Made by a program: the position numbers and the translations under genes. A stretch of DNA of 64,000 nucleotides from Mordavella massiliensis (GTDB lineage Bacteria > Bacillota > Clostridia > Lachnospirales > Lachnospiraceae): NCBI RefSeq assembly GCF_016902415.1, contig NZ_JACJLV010000004.1:1-64000 (forward strand), written 5' to 3'. Within the stretch, counting starts at the first letter, position 1. Each line of letters opens with the position of its first letter. The notes beneath the pieces are model-generated. The model searched no databases. It was not told where the DNA came from and worked only from the letters and a program-made list of their open reading frames with translations. This document shows, piece by piece, positions 1 to 8,803 of the stretch.

Positions 1-46
1 CTATATAATATACTAAAGTCTAATTCAGATGTAAAGGATGATTCAC

Positions 47-265
47 ATGAAAAAAGGAAAACGTATACTTGCCCTTGCCGGAGCCGTGGTTCTTATCCTG
101 ATGTATCTATGCACCCTGGTCTTCGCCCTGATCGACCATCCGGCGGCAAAAGACCTTCTGATGGTCTCCATCGCCTGCACGATCCTGATCCCCGTACTCC
201 TCTACGGCTATCTGCTGGTATACCGTCTCCTGTCTCATGACAGGGAAAATGACGAAGAAAGATAA
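47..265 (+). CDS. small two-helix membrane protein, function unknown
   Basis: A 72-residue protein with a Lys/Arg-rich start, two hydrophobic segments (roughly residues 8-27 and 38-59) and a charged C-terminus (HDRENDEER), so it is very likely a small inner-membrane protein with both ends in the cytoplasm. An upstream in-frame ATG exists at 38, but AAAGG at 33-37 lies nine bases before the ATG at 47, which favours the later start. I do not recognise the family. Its 3' end overlaps the end of a small convergent ORF (235-393). Confidence 0.6.
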   Translation: MKKGKRILALAGAVVLILMYLCTLVFALIDHPAAKDLLMVSIACTILIPVLLYGYLLVYRLLSHDRENDEER

Positions 266-393
266 AGTTCAAAGGGAATCACTTCATCCGGCATGTCCGG
301 GTCTTTCGTTCCCTTCCGGGCTTTTCTTTTGTCCAGATATTCCTCGATAGACAGAACATCCGCTTCTGTCCGTTCCTGTTTTCTGCTGTACAT
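235..393 (-). CDS. small hypothetical protein (52 aa)
   Basis: An ATG ORF of 52 codons that is highly charged in its first two thirds (it starts MYSRKQERTEADVLSIEEYL) and has no membrane segment. A very good ribosome site (AAAGGAGG, eight bases before the ATG) is the main evidence for translation. A TATAAT at 451-456 on the same strand could serve as a -10, but I see no good -35. It overlaps the end of the convergent small membrane protein gene by about 31 bases. Family unknown; it could be spurious. Confidence 0.45.
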   Translation of the reverse strand: MYSRKQERTEADVLSIEEYLDKRKARKGTKDPDMPDEVIPFELYLSSSFSLS

Positions 394-550
394 ATGGATC
401 CCTCCTTTTCATTTCATTTATACTCTTACCCCCTTTGCTCCAACATTACTATTATATTGGCGCATATCTTATTCTATGCATGATCTGTGACCATCTGATG
501 TCGATATGCGAAATTTTTCCTGAGATTTTTCTTAAAATTTTATGACACAG

Positions 551-578
551 AAAAAGCAGGCGCTTTTCGCACCTGCCC
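551..578 (-). terminator. intrinsic terminator of purA
   Basis: On the minus strand GCAGGTGC and GCGCCTGC form an 8-bp stem (one G-U pair) with a GAAAA loop, followed by TTTTT, eight bases beyond the purA stop codon. Confidence 0.8.
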
Positions 579-583
579 TTTTT

Positions 584-1864
584 CTAACGGTATATAATAT
601 CGTTTCTGCCCGGTCCGTTGGAAACCATGGTGATCGGATAACCGATCTCTTTTTCCACGAACTCGATATAATTTCTGCAGTTTTCCGGAAGTTCTTCGTA
701 CTTGCGGACACCGCGGATATCGCATTTCCATCCCGGCAGCTTTTTCAGCACCGGCTTTGCCTTCTCCAGAAGGTGGGTGGTCGGGAAGTCTGTGGTCACT
801 TCTCCATCGATCTCATATCCGACACATACCGGGATCTCATCCAGATAACCCAGCACATCCAGAACAGTGAAGGCCACGTCTGTGGTCCCCTGCATCCGGC
901 ATCCGTACTTGGAAGCCACGCAATCAAACCAGCCCATTCTTCTCGGGCGTCCGGTGGTTGCGCCGAACTCTCCGCCGTCTCCTCCCCGGCGTCTGAGCTC
1001 ATCCGCCTCGTCGCCAAAGATCTCACTGACAAAAGCGCCCGCGCCTACTGCGCTGGAATATGCCTTGCACACGGTGATCACTTTCTTGATCTCATAAGGC
1101 GGAAGTCCTGCGCCGATCGCGCCGTATGCCGCCAGTGTAGAGGAAGAGGTCACCATCGGATAGATACCGTGATCCGGATCCTTCAGGGTTCCAAGCTGTC
1201 CCTCCAGAAGGATCTCCTTTCCTTCCTTTAATGCATTATGCAGATAAAGGGCGGTATCGCACACATAAGGTGCGACCATCTCTTTATATTCTTTTAATTC
1301 TTTATATAAATCATCCGGTGAAATGGCTGGTTTGTGGTAGAGATGCTCCAGCATGACATTTTTCTGCTCTGCCACTCTTACGACCTTTTCTTTTAACAGG
1401 TCATCATCAAACAGCTCGCTGACCTGGAAGCCGATCTTGGCATATTTGTCTGAATAAAACGGAGCGATGCCTGATTTGGTGGAGCCAAAGGATTTTCCTC
1501 CCAGACGTTCCTCCTCATATGCATCGAACATTTTGTGATAAGACATCACGATCTGCGCCCGGTCTGATACCAGGATCTTCGGCGCCGGCACGCCTCTGTC
1601 CACGATAGACTTGATCTCGTTAAATAATACCGGGATATCCAGGGCAACTCCATTGCCGATAATATTTGTGGTATGCCCGTAAAAGACACCGGAAGGCAGT
1701 GTATGCAGCGCAAATTTGCCATAATCGTTGACGATCGTATGGCCGGCATTTGCCCCGCCCTGAAAACGGATGATGATATCCGCCTTCTCGGCCAGCATAT
1801 CTGTTATCTTTCCCTTTCCTTCATCTCCCCAGTTCGCGCCTACTACCGCTTTAACCATATCCAT
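584..1864 (-). CDS. purA: adenylosuccinate synthetase PurA
   Basis: Joins IMP and aspartate using GTP to give adenylosuccinate, the first committed step from IMP to AMP, in the cytoplasm. The 426 residues match the usual family length. The N-terminus carries the glycine-rich GTP loop and catalytic aspartate in VVGANWGDEGKGKITD (about residues 6-21), followed by GGANAGHT with the catalytic histidine near residue 41. The C-terminal GTP-binding stretch VSNGPGRNDII is intact. It has its own promoter inside the end of cls and its own terminator, so it is probably monocistronic. No purine riboswitch is visible in the short leader. Confidence 0.97.
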   Translation of the reverse strand: MDMVKAVVGANWGDEGKGKITDMLAEKADIIIRFQGGANAGHTIVNDYGKFALHTLPSGVFYGHTTNIIGNGVALDIPVLFNEIKSIVDRGVPAPKILVSDRAQIVMSYHKMFDAYEEERLGGKSFGSTKSGIAPFYSDKYAKIGFQVSELFDDDLLKEKVVRVAEQKNVMLEHLYHKPAISPDDLYKELKEYKEMVAPYVCDTALYLHNALKEGKEILLEGQLGTLKDPDHGIYPMVTSSSTLAAYGAIGAGLPPYEIKKVITVCKAYSSAVGAGAFVSEIFGDEADELRRRGGDGGEFGATTGRPRRMGWFDCVASKYGCRMQGTTDVAFTVLDVLGYLDEIPVCVGYEIDGEVTTDFPTTHLLEKAKPVLKKLPGWKCDIRGVRKYEELPENCRNYIEFVEKEIGYPITMVSNGPGRNDIIYR

Positions 1865-1904
1865 TCCTCCTGTGTGATAAACTGACTTTCAAAGCCACTT
1901 TAGC

Positions 1905-1933
1905 ATTATACTACAATTTCGTTTTTCTGTCTA
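1905..1933 (-). promoter_or_regulatory. purA promoter
   Basis: On the minus strand TAGACA (1928-1933) and TATAAT (1905-1910) are separated by exactly 17 bases, a near-consensus vegetative promoter. The -35 overlaps the last codons of cls. Confidence 0.75.
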
Positions 1934-3493
1934 CATCAACGGAGCGAACAATCGCAATACCTGCCCGATAAGTTTGGTCAGCATCGTCCGCCTGCGGACC
2001 TCTATCAGCGTCACCTTGTGGCATCTTGCCAGAGTCTGCTGGAAGTCCCGCTCGATCCGGTCGATCTCGGAATTATTATAAATAAATACACCATTTTCAA
2101 AATGCAGGTACAGACTCCGGTAATCCAGGTTGATGGTTCCCACCGTTGCTGTATCGTCATCGGAAACAAATACCTTGGCATGGACGAATCCGGGCCGGTA
2201 TTCATAAATCTGCACGCCGCCTTCGATCAGCTCTTTGTAATAGGTCTTGGCCACGGCAAACGCATACCATTTATCCGGGATGTGCGGCATGATAATGATC
2301 ACTTCGATCCCGCTCTTTGCCGCCCGTTTTAAGGTGTTCAGCATCTCATGGTCCAGGATCAGGTACGGCGTCATGATGTGGACGTACTTTTTCGCATGAT
2401 TAAGGATGTGGAAATACACTTCTTCTCCCACATTTTCATTGTCAAAGGGGCTGTCCGCATAAGGGATCACATAACCCAGCTCTCTTTTTAAGCCTTTCCT
2501 CTTCGGCGTCAGATACCGGCTGTAATCCTCATTCTTCCTGACGTCCGCGTTCCACATCTGCAGAAAGATCATGGTCAGGCTCTGTACCGCGTCTCCTCGC
2601 AGCATCACGGCCGTGTCCTTCCAGTGGCCGAATCTTACCTTGCGGTTGATATACTCGTCCCCCAGATTGATCCCGCCTGTGAATCCCACTTTGCCGTCGA
2701 TGACGCAGATCTTGCGGTGATCCCGGTTGTTCTGGGTCGTAGACAGGAAGGGACGCACTTTATTTGCCATCTTACACTTGATACCGTAGCGTCTCAGCTG
2801 CGCCGGATACCGGTAAGGCAGCATGGAGATGGCGCACATTCCGTCGTACATAAACCGGACTTCCACGCCTTCTTCTACTTTCTGGCGCAGGATCTTCAGG
2901 ATCGTGCCCCACATATATCCCTTTTCTACGATGAAATATTCCATGAAAATGAATTTCTTCGCCTTCTGGAGTTCCTGTACCAGAGCCTTAAATTTGTACT
3001 CTCCCAGAGGGAAATATTTGACGTCCGTATTCCGGTAAGTCGGAAATCCCAGCTTATCTGACAGGTAGTAAGCCAGATTGGCGTTGGCTGATTTGCTGGC
3101 CCAGATGGCTTCGATCACGTCCGGATCCTGGGTCATATAGGGATCCGTCTCGATCTTTAAGGCTGCCAGCCGGTCCCGCATATAGCGGGTCCCCAGCTGC
3201 ATCTTTACAAAGATGTAAAAGACCACGCCGAACAAAGGAAACGCCAGGATGCACAGCATCCAGGTCATTTTAAACGCAGGGTTCCCCTCGGCATTGATCA
3301 GATAGATCAGTGCGATGACCTGCAGGATTACCAGAGTTCCATATACATAATGGATATATTCATGCAGATAATAGATGGTGCCGAACATAAGCGCGATCTG
3401 CGCCGCCAGAAGAAGCAGGATGATCCCGGTTCTGCTGAATACGATGCGGAACAGACCTTTTTTAGCTGTACTTGTCTGCGGTTGTTGGTTCAT
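1931..3493 (-). CDS. cls: cardiolipin synthase (phospholipase D family)
   Basis: Condenses two phosphatidylglycerol molecules into cardiolipin and glycerol at the membrane. The 520-residue protein starts with two hydrophobic helices (about residues 20-70, then 80-95) and then carries two phospholipase D HKD motifs: HRKICVIDG in the middle and HAKVFVSDD near the C-terminus, each with the required His, Lys and Asp. This is the standard ClsA-type layout and length. It stands alone between purA, which has its own promoter, and a divergent small gene. A 7-bp inverted repeat covers its -10 region. Confidence 0.93.
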   Translation of the reverse strand: MNQQPQTSTAKKGLFRIVFSRTGIILLLLAAQIALMFGTIYYLHEYIHYVYGTLVILQVIALIYLINAEGNPAFKMTWMLCILAFPLFGVVFYIFVKMQLGTRYMRDRLAALKIETDPYMTQDPDVIEAIWASKSANANLAYYLSDKLGFPTYRNTDVKYFPLGEYKFKALVQELQKAKKFIFMEYFIVEKGYMWGTILKILRQKVEEGVEVRFMYDGMCAISMLPYRYPAQLRRYGIKCKMANKVRPFLSTTQNNRDHRKICVIDGKVGFTGGINLGDEYINRKVRFGHWKDTAVMLRGDAVQSLTMIFLQMWNADVRKNEDYSRYLTPKRKGLKRELGYVIPYADSPFDNENVGEEVYFHILNHAKKYVHIMTPYLILDHEMLNTLKRAAKSGIEVIIIMPHIPDKWYAFAVAKTYYKELIEGGVQIYEYRPGFVHAKVFVSDDDTATVGTINLDYRSLYLHFENGVFIYNNSEIDRIERDFQQTLARCHKVTLIEVRRRTMLTKLIGQVLRLFAPLM

Positions 3494-3514
3494 ACAAATA
3501 ACTCTCCTTTATCT

Positions 3515-3556
3515 GTTACACGGGTACAGTGTAACATACTTTAGACTTCTTCTCAA
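3515..3556 (-). promoter_or_regulatory. cls promoter with operator-like palindrome
   Basis: On the minus strand TTGAGA (3551-3556), 17 bases and TACACT (3528-3533) form a plausible promoter. A perfect 7-7-7 inverted repeat, GTTACAC (3515-3521) and GTGTAAC (3529-3535), overlaps the -10 and the start site. That position fits a repressor operator, though a hairpin at the transcript start is also possible. Confidence 0.5.
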
Positions 3557-3572
3557 CTTACAGGTATTTTCT

Positions 3573-3600
3573 TTTGATTTTTGCGGAAAAATGATACAAT
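3573..3600 (+). promoter_or_regulatory. candidate promoter of the acidic-tail membrane protein
   Basis: TTTGAT (3573-3578) and TACAAT (3595-3600) with a 16-base spacer lie about 48 bases before the start codon at 3648. The -35 is weak, so this is tentative. Confidence 0.4.
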
Positions 3601-3647
3601 ATGTGTTATGATAAAGGATATAGAACGAACGAAAGGAGTCCATCAAT

Positions 3648-3983
3648 ATGACGAAGTGGGTAAAACGCCTGTTAAGCCTGGCAGCTATAGGCAGTGCAGC
3701 CGCCGGACTTATCTATTATTTTAAGAAAATCTACAAGGGCCGCGACGAGGATCTGGAAGATGACTTCGAGGACGATGATTTTGATCTCGACAGCGACTTA
3801 AAGCCTGTCGGCGACCGGGAATATGTACCCCTGACGCCCAAGGCCGATGACGCCGGAGAAGAAGCTCCTGCAGGAGAAGCATCCGAAGAACCGGAAGAAG
3901 AAGCGGCTGGAGAGGAACCGGCCGAAGAACCGGAAGCCTCCGAGGAAACATCAGAAGAAACATCAGAAAAAACGTCCGAATAA
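3648..3983 (+). CDS. membrane-anchored protein with acidic tail
   Basis: A 111-residue protein with one N-terminal hydrophobic segment (residues 7-25, ending YYFKK) followed by a tail made almost only of Asp, Glu, Ala, Pro, Ser and Thr. The tail has degenerate repeats such as EEPEEE and ETSEETSE and should be disordered. GAAAGGAG sits at good spacing before the ATG. Proteins of this build are common in Lachnospiraceae and have no assigned function. It is transcribed alone and shares a bidirectional terminator with the convergent MocR gene. Confidence 0.7.
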   Translation: MTKWVKRLLSLAAIGSAAAGLIYYFKKIYKGRDEDLEDDFEDDDFDLDSDLKPVGDREYVPLTPKADDAGEEAPAGEASEEPEEEAAGEEPAEEPEASEETSEETSEKTSE

Positions 3984-3993
3984 GACCTTAAGA

Positions 3994-4025
3994 AAACCTG
4001 TCCCTTATACGAGACAGGTTTTTCT
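3994..4025 (+). terminator. bidirectional intrinsic terminator
   Basis: AAACCTGTC (3994-4002) and GACAGGTTT (4013-4021) form a 9-bp stem with a 10-base loop, followed by T's on the plus strand and A's upstream, so it can stop both the small plus-strand gene and the convergent regulator gene. Confidence 0.8.
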
Positions 4026-5446
4026 TATTGCCAGAAGCGGATCAGAAGTTCCACCGCTTTTTTGATCTCTTCTTCTGTCAGATTTGCATATCCAAGCAGG
4101 ATAGCCGGCTCCTCGCCGCCTGCGGGACGGATCCGGTAATCAGACAGGCCGTAGACACGGATCCCGGCCTCTTTTGCCTGAAGGATCCTCTCCTCTTCGC
4201 TGATTTCTTTCCCGAAATGAAGCAGGAGATGCACTCCCGCATGTTCTCCCGAGATCCGGCAGATCCCGGATAAGGGTTTCAGCGCCTCGATCAGGGCGTC
4301 GTGACGCCCCCTGTACAGCGCACGCATCTTATTCAGATGCCGTTCATAATAGCCTTCTTCCAGAAACCGCTCCATAATCCTCTGGTCCACCTTGGACACC
4401 GTGGAATGAATGAACCGGTTTTTCTTTTCATAGATGTCCAGAAGCGACGCAGGCAGCACCATATAGCTGAGCCGGATGGCCGGCGCCACGGACCGGGAAA
4501 AGGTGCCCAGGTAAATGACTTTCCCATGGGCGTCCATTCCCTGCAGCGCAGGGATCGGCTTTCCTTTATAACGGAACTCGCTGTCATAGTCGTCTTCAAT
4601 GATATATCTGTTCTCCGCCTGATCGGCCCATTTTAAAAGCTCCTGCCGGCGGCCCACAGGCATCACGATCCCGGTGGGATACTGATGGGACGGCGTCACA
4701 TACGCAATGTCCGCGTCAGTCAGAGCCAGTCTGTCCACCCGCATGCCACTTTTATCCATGGACACCGGAACGGTCTCGTATGAAAGGCATTCAAACAGAC
4801 GGCAGGCCTGCATATAAGTCGGATCTTCAAAGGCAAGCTTTCTGTCCGGTCCCAGAATCGTCCCAAGCAGCATAAGCATATAATCATTGCCTGCGCCGAT
4901 GATGATCTGCTCCGGCCTGCATTCCACGCCTCTTGCCTGGTAGAGATAACTGGCGATCGCCCTGCGGAATCCCTCTTCTCCTTTGGAATCCCCGGTCCGG
5001 AACAGTTCCGTCCGGTTATCCTTCAGGATGTCTTTTGACAGCTTTCTCCACACATTATAAGGGAAACTGTCCACATCCACGCCGTTCGGCGTAAAATCAA
5101 AAAGATAGTTCTCCTTTTCTTCGCAGGATTCCGGAGCCTTTTCTGGCTCCTGCTCCCGGCGTTCCAGACGCCCCGGCCGGTCCAGACGATACAGGTCATC
5201 GATCCGGGCCGCAAAGTAGCCTCTGCAGGGCTCTGATTCCAGATACCCTTCTGACAGAAGCTGCTCATAGGCCAGCTCCACTGTACTTCTGCTCACCTCC
5301 AGATGTCTGGAAAGGGCCCGGGTCGAAGGCAGTTTTTCCCCGCAGGGGATCCTGCCGCTGCGGATATCGCCCCGGATATATGCATAGATCTGTTCATACA
5401 ATGGAACCTTACTGTCTGTTTTCAGGCTGATGGTCAATTCGTTCAT
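4025..5446 (-). CDS. MocR-type GntR regulator with PLP lysine replaced
   Basis: A 473-residue MocR regulator: an N-terminal GntR winged helix (residues 1-75, SRSTVELAYEQLLSEGYLE) joined by a linker to a fold-type I aminotransferase-like domain (from about 120). PLP-pocket elements are visible: SHQYPTG and IIEDDYDSEFRY with the conserved Asp and Tyr. The normal Schiff-base lysine of the GTFSK motif is replaced by arginine (GTFSRSVAP, R318, codon at 4493-4495). Known family: in GabR and PdxR this lysine binds PLP covalently. Inference: this protein may bind another ligand or bind PLP non-covalently. It starts four bases after the glnS stop, so the two are probably co-transcribed. Target genes are unknown. 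Confidence 0.88.
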   Translation of the reverse strand: MNELTISLKTDSKVPLYEQIYAYIRGDIRSGRIPCGEKLPSTRALSRHLEVSRSTVELAYEQLLSEGYLESEPCRGYFAARIDDLYRLDRPGRLERREQEPEKAPESCEEKENYLFDFTPNGVDVDSFPYNVWRKLSKDILKDNRTELFRTGDSKGEEGFRRAIASYLYQARGVECRPEQIIIGAGNDYMLMLLGTILGPDRKLAFEDPTYMQACRLFECLSYETVPVSMDKSGMRVDRLALTDADIAYVTPSHQYPTGIVMPVGRRQELLKWADQAENRYIIEDDYDSEFRYKGKPIPALQGMDAHGKVIYLGTFSRSVAPAIRLSYMVLPASLLDIYEKKNRFIHSTVSKVDQRIMERFLEEGYYERHLNKMRALYRGRHDALIEALKPLSGICRISGEHAGVHLLLHFGKEISEEERILQAKEAGIRVYGLSDYRIRPAGGEEPAILLGYANLTEEEIKKAVELLIRFWQ

Positions 5447-5450
5447 ACTC

Positions 5451-7118
5451 TTATTTTGGCAGCTTAAATGAGCTCTTTAATGAAACGATCCGGTTAAATA
5501 CCAGATTTTCCGGTGTGGAATCCTTAGAATCAATACAGAAATAACCGTTCCGTACAAACTGGAAGCTGTCGCCTGCCAGAGCCTCTCCAAAGCTGTCTTC
5601 CACGAAGCAGTTTTTCCGCACTTCCAGGGAGTTTGGATTCAGGTTCAGAGAACCGTCTTCTTTATTATACACACCCTTTTCTTCATCCACCAGGTTCTCA
5701 TAGAGACGGATCTCTGCCTGTCTGGCATGGGAAGCCTCTACCCAGTGGATCGTTCCTTTTACCTTTCTTCCGGTAAATCCGGTGCCGCACTTGGTTTCCG
5801 GATCGTAGGTGCCGTGTACCACCGTCACATTGCCGTTTTCATCTGTCTCATAGCTTTCGCATCTGACAAAATATGCGTTCATCAGACGCACTTCATTGCC
5901 CGGGAACAGACGGAAATATTTCTTCGGAGGTTCGATCATAAAATCTTCTCTCTCAATATACAATTCTCTTCCGAAGGGAAGCTTACGGGTGCCCAGTTCC
6001 GGATTCTCCAGATTGTTGTCCGCATCCAGGTATTCGATCTCGCCTTCCGGATAATTGTCGATCACCAGCTTAATGGGATCCAGGATTGCCATCATTCTTG
6101 GCTTCTTCAGCTTCAGATCCTCGCGGATACAATATTCCAGCATAGCATAATCCACAGAGCTCTGGCTCTTGGACACACCGCACAGTTCCACGAACATCTT
6201 GATGGACTCCGGTGTAAATCCCCGGCGTCTTAAAGCGGCGATGGATACCAGCCTGGGATCGTCCCAGCCGTCTACAATGCCGTCCATCACCAGTTTCTTG
6301 ATATAGCGCTTTCCTGTCACCACATTGGTCAGGTACAGTTTGGCAAACTCAATCTGTCTGGGCGCCGGATCAAACTCGCACTCTCTTACCACCCAGTCAT
6401 AGAGCGGCCTGTGGTCTTCAAACTCCAGCGTACAGATAGAATGGGTGATCTTTTCCACCGCATCTTCGATGGGATGAGCAAAATCATACATGGGATAAAT
6501 GCACCATTTGTCGCCGGTATTGTGGTGTGTCATATGCGCCACCCGGTAAATGACCGGATCTCTCATATTGATATTGGGAGAAGCCATGTCGATCTTCGCC
6601 CGCAGAACCTTTTCTCCGTCCTGATATTTTCCTTCCTTCATTTCTTCAAATAAGCGCAGGTTCTCCTCTACGGAACGGTCCCTGTAAGGACTGTTCTTGC
6701 CGGGCTCGGTAAGCGTGCCTCTATATTCCCGCATCTCTTCTGCGGAAAGGTCGCAGACAAAGGCCTTGCCCTTTTTGATCAGCTTTACCGCGCACTCATA
6801 CATGATATCAAAATAATCGGAAGCAAAATAAAGGTGATCCTTCCAGTCTGCCCCCAGCCACTTTACATCTTCTTTGATGGATTCTACGAACTCCATATCC
6901 TCTTTGGTCGGATTGGTATCGTCAAATCTCAGATGGAAGGTGCCGTTGTATTTTTCAGCCAGTCCATAGTTTAACAGAATGGACTTGGCGTGCCCGATGT
7001 GGAGATATCCGTTGGGTTCGGGCGGGAATCTGGTGCAGACTTCTGTATACACTCCTTCTGCCAGATCTTTGTCTATTTCCTGTTCGATAAAATTCCTGGA
7101 AACTGCTTCTTCTGCCAT
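5451..7118 (-). CDS. glnS: glutaminyl-tRNA synthetase
   Basis: Charges tRNA-Gln with glutamine. The 555-residue protein has the class I signature [15 protein letters not shown] near residue 33, the GlnRS block GWDDPRL and [11 protein letters not shown], and the C-terminal anticodon-binding beta barrels. The KMSKS-like loop reads VTGKRYIKK, a variant of the usual VMSKR, placed correctly before GWDDPR. Known: many Firmicutes use the GatCAB route, but Lachnospiraceae often carry a GlnRS acquired by transfer. It has its own promoter behind tRNA-Thr and a MocR regulator gene follows it four bases later. Confidence 0.95.
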   Translation of the reverse strand: MAEEAVSRNFIEQEIDKDLAEGVYTEVCTRFPPEPNGYLHIGHAKSILLNYGLAEKYNGTFHLRFDDTNPTKEDMEFVESIKEDVKWLGADWKDHLYFASDYFDIMYECAVKLIKKGKAFVCDLSAEEMREYRGTLTEPGKNSPYRDRSVEENLRLFEEMKEGKYQDGEKVLRAKIDMASPNINMRDPVIYRVAHMTHHNTGDKWCIYPMYDFAHPIEDAVEKITHSICTLEFEDHRPLYDWVVRECEFDPAPRQIEFAKLYLTNVVTGKRYIKKLVMDGIVDGWDDPRLVSIAALRRRGFTPESIKMFVELCGVSKSQSSVDYAMLEYCIREDLKLKKPRMMAILDPIKLVIDNYPEGEIEYLDADNNLENPELGTRKLPFGRELYIEREDFMIEPPKKYFRLFPGNEVRLMNAYFVRCESYETDENGNVTVVHGTYDPETKCGTGFTGRKVKGTIHWVEASHARQAEIRLYENLVDEEKGVYNKEDGSLNLNPNSLEVRKNCFVEDSFGEALAGDSFQFVRNGYFCIDSKDSTPENLVFNRIVSLKSSFKLPK

Positions 7119-7151
7119 GTTTTTCCTCCTCGTCTAACATCACTGTACCTT

Positions 7152-7180
7152 ATCTTATCATAAATGTTTTGGTGAAACAA
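7152..7180 (-). promoter_or_regulatory. candidate glnS promoter
   Basis: On the minus strand TTGTTT (7175-7180), a 17-base spacer and TAAGAT (7152-7157) lie shortly before the glnS ribosome site GAGGAGG. I see no T-box elements in this leader. Confidence 0.5.
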
Positions 7181-7242
7181 GCCGTTCTCTTAAGCACGAA
7201 AGGGCCGGAACAACTCTGGCCCCCTGATCCGCATCAGATAAT

Positions 7243-7266
7243 AAAAAAACTCCCAAAAAAGGGAGT
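7243..7266 (-). terminator. terminator of tRNA-Thr transcript
   Basis: On the minus strand ACTCCC, a six-T loop and GGGAGT are followed by seven T's, directly after the tRNA 3' end. Confidence 0.8.
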
Positions 7267-7269
7267 CTA

Positions 7270-7342
7270 AGCTGCCGAGCGGAATCGAACCGCCGACCTC
7301 CGCCTTACCAAGGCGACGCTCTACCGACTGAGCCACGGCAGC
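7270..7342 (-). tRNA. tRNA-Thr (anticodon GGT)
   Basis: A 73-base cloverleaf: acceptor arms GCTGCCG/CGGCAGC, D-arm GCTC/GAGC, anticodon loop TTGGTAA with anticodon GGT, T-arm GGCGG-TTCGATT-CCGCT. CCA is not encoded. The sequence around the anticodon matches bacterial tRNA-Thr(GGT). Confidence 0.95.
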
Positions 7343-7370
7343 ACGCATATCAGTCATATGCAACATTGAT

Positions 7371-7400
7371 AATATACAATATGTTGTACTGGTTTGTCAA
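7371..7400 (-). promoter_or_regulatory. tRNA-Thr promoter
   Basis: On the minus strand a perfect TTGACA (7395-7400), an 18-base spacer and TATATT (7371-7376) lie about 30 bases before the tRNA. Confidence 0.75.
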
Positions 7401-7417
7401 TAATAAATTTGGGATTT

Positions 7418-8029
7418 TTACTCTTTTTCTTTCTCCAGGATCTTCTGGGTCTTTGCCTTGATTCTCTGGAGTGCGTTGTCCACGGTCTTGGGGCTTTTAT
7501 CCAGAAGCTTTGCAATGGTTTTATAATCCGTGCCTCTCAGATGCAGATACAGCACCCTTTTTTCCAGGTCGCTTAACGATTCTTCCAATCTGGCTTCCAG
7601 CTGCTGCGCATATTCCCGGCTAAGAAAGATCTCTTCCGGATTCGTCTCCTGCCTGGCGGTGATGGTATCAATGAGCGGCGTTTTCTCCTCATCATCCTCA
7701 TAAAAAGAAACATAGGAATTTAAAGGAGAATGCTTTTTTCTCCTGGAGGCCGCAATGGCTGAATACATCTGTCTGGTGATGCAGAGTCTGGAAAAACTGA
7801 AAAAGGAGGCTTCCTGCTTTCCGTCATAATCCTGCACCGCCTTAAACAGACCGATCATCCCTTCCTGGATCAGATCTTCGTTTTCCCCTCCCAGAAGGTA
7901 CATGGCATTGGCTTCTTTACGCACCTGATCCTTATATTTTTCCATGATGTGATCCAGGGCGGCTTTATCTCCCTCCCTGTATCTGCGGATCAGTTCTTCA
8001 TCTGTCATCTGCTCATACTTTGCCACCAT
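7418..8029 (-). CDS. sigH: RNA polymerase sigma-H factor
   Basis: A 203-residue sigma-70 family factor of the SigH type (Spo0H), which directs early-stationary and sporulation-onset transcription in Firmicutes. Region 2 is visible as ENEDLIQEGMIGLFKAVQDYD and FSRLCITRQMYSAI, and region 4 as DYKTIAKLLDKSPKTVDNALQRIK, a helix-turn-helix. It closely follows B. subtilis SigH in layout, including the PLNSYVS motif between the regions. It lies 11 bases after rlmB in the conserved cysS-mrnC-rlmB-sigH block. GGGAGG is only three bases before the ATG, so the next codon, GTG, may be the true start. Confidence 0.9.
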   Translation of the reverse strand: MVAKYEQMTDEELIRRYREGDKAALDHIMEKYKDQVRKEANAMYLLGGENEDLIQEGMIGLFKAVQDYDGKQEASFFSFSRLCITRQMYSAIAASRRKKHSPLNSYVSFYEDDEEKTPLIDTITARQETNPEEIFLSREYAQQLEARLEESLSDLEKRVLYLHLRGTDYKTIAKLLDKSPKTVDNALQRIKAKTQKILEKEKE

Positions 8030-8040
8030 GCGCCTCCCGA

Positions 8041-8796
8041 CTATCCTTTCAGTCTCTGTCTTACGATCTCATAGGCCAGAATACCGGCCGCCACAGAAGC
8101 GTTCAGAGAATCGATATCTCCTTTCATGGGAATGGATGCCGTAAAGTCGCAGTTCTCTTTTACCAGACGGCCGACGCCTTCTCCCTCGCTTCCGATCACC
8201 AGTCCGATGGGTCCTTTCAGATTCAGGTCATACATCTGCGTGCCGTCCATATCGGCGCAGACAAACCACAATCCTTTTTCCTTTAATTCTTCCATGGTCT
8301 TTACCAGATTGGTCACCTTTGCCACCGGCGTATAGTGAAGTGCTCCTGCTGAAGTCCTTGCCACCACAGCGGTAAGTCCCACCGCCCGTCTTTTGGGAAT
8401 GATCACGCCGTGTGCTCCCGCCTGATTGGCGGTACGGATAATGGCTCCCAGATTGTGGGGATCTTCCATGTTATCCAGCAGGATCAAAAAAGGATCCTCG
8501 CCTTTTTCTCTGGCAAGCTCCAGCATATCCTCTACGGTAGAATAATGATAGGAAGCAGTGACTGCGATCACGCCCTGGTGCTTCCCGCTTTCAGACAGCT
8601 GATTTAACCGTTCTTTGCTCACGAACTGGATCATGGTGTCCTGCTTTCTGGCTTCTCTTATAATAGACTGCACCGGCCCGTCCTTGCATCCGTCCAGCAC
8701 ATAGAGCCTGTCTACGGTTTTCCCGGAGCGGAACGCCTCCAGCACCACATTTCTTCCCTCGATCCTGTTTTCATTTACTTTCTTTTCTTCCTGCAT
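8041..8796 (-). CDS. rlmB: 23S rRNA 2'-O-methyltransferase RlmB (SpoU family)
   Basis: Methylates the ribose of a peptidyl-transferase-loop guanosine (G2251 in E. coli numbering) using SAM. The 251-residue protein has an N-terminal L30e-like RNA-binding domain (residues 10-85) and a C-terminal SPOUT domain with the three SpoU motifs: NMEDPHNLGAIIRTANQAGA, GLVIGSEGEGV and IPMKGDIDSLNASVAAGI. It sits seven bases after mrnC and 11 before sigH. Assignment to RlmB rather than another SpoU enzyme rests on the domain layout and the cysS-mrnC neighbourhood. Confidence 0.92.
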   Translation of the reverse strand: MQEEKKVNENRIEGRNVVLEAFRSGKTVDRLYVLDGCKDGPVQSIIREARKQDTMIQFVSKERLNQLSESGKHQGVIAVTASYHYSTVEDMLELAREKGEDPFLILLDNMEDPHNLGAIIRTANQAGAHGVIIPKRRAVGLTAVVARTSAGALHYTPVAKVTNLVKTMEELKEKGLWFVCADMDGTQMYDLNLKGPIGLVIGSEGEGVGRLVKENCDFTASIPMKGDIDSLNASVAAGILAYEIVRQRLKG

Positions 8797-8803
8797 ACGA
8801 CCT

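Noticed and set aside
293-490. 65-codon plus-strand frame after the first gene
   Set aside because: No ribosome site and a non-protein-like sequence; the opposite strand holds a better-supported small ORF (235-393).
7195-7240. Regulatory riboswitch in the glnS leader
   Set aside because: Only two short hairpins (GGGCC/GGCCC and CTGAT/ATCAG) without conserved motifs, and they lie upstream of the likely promoter.
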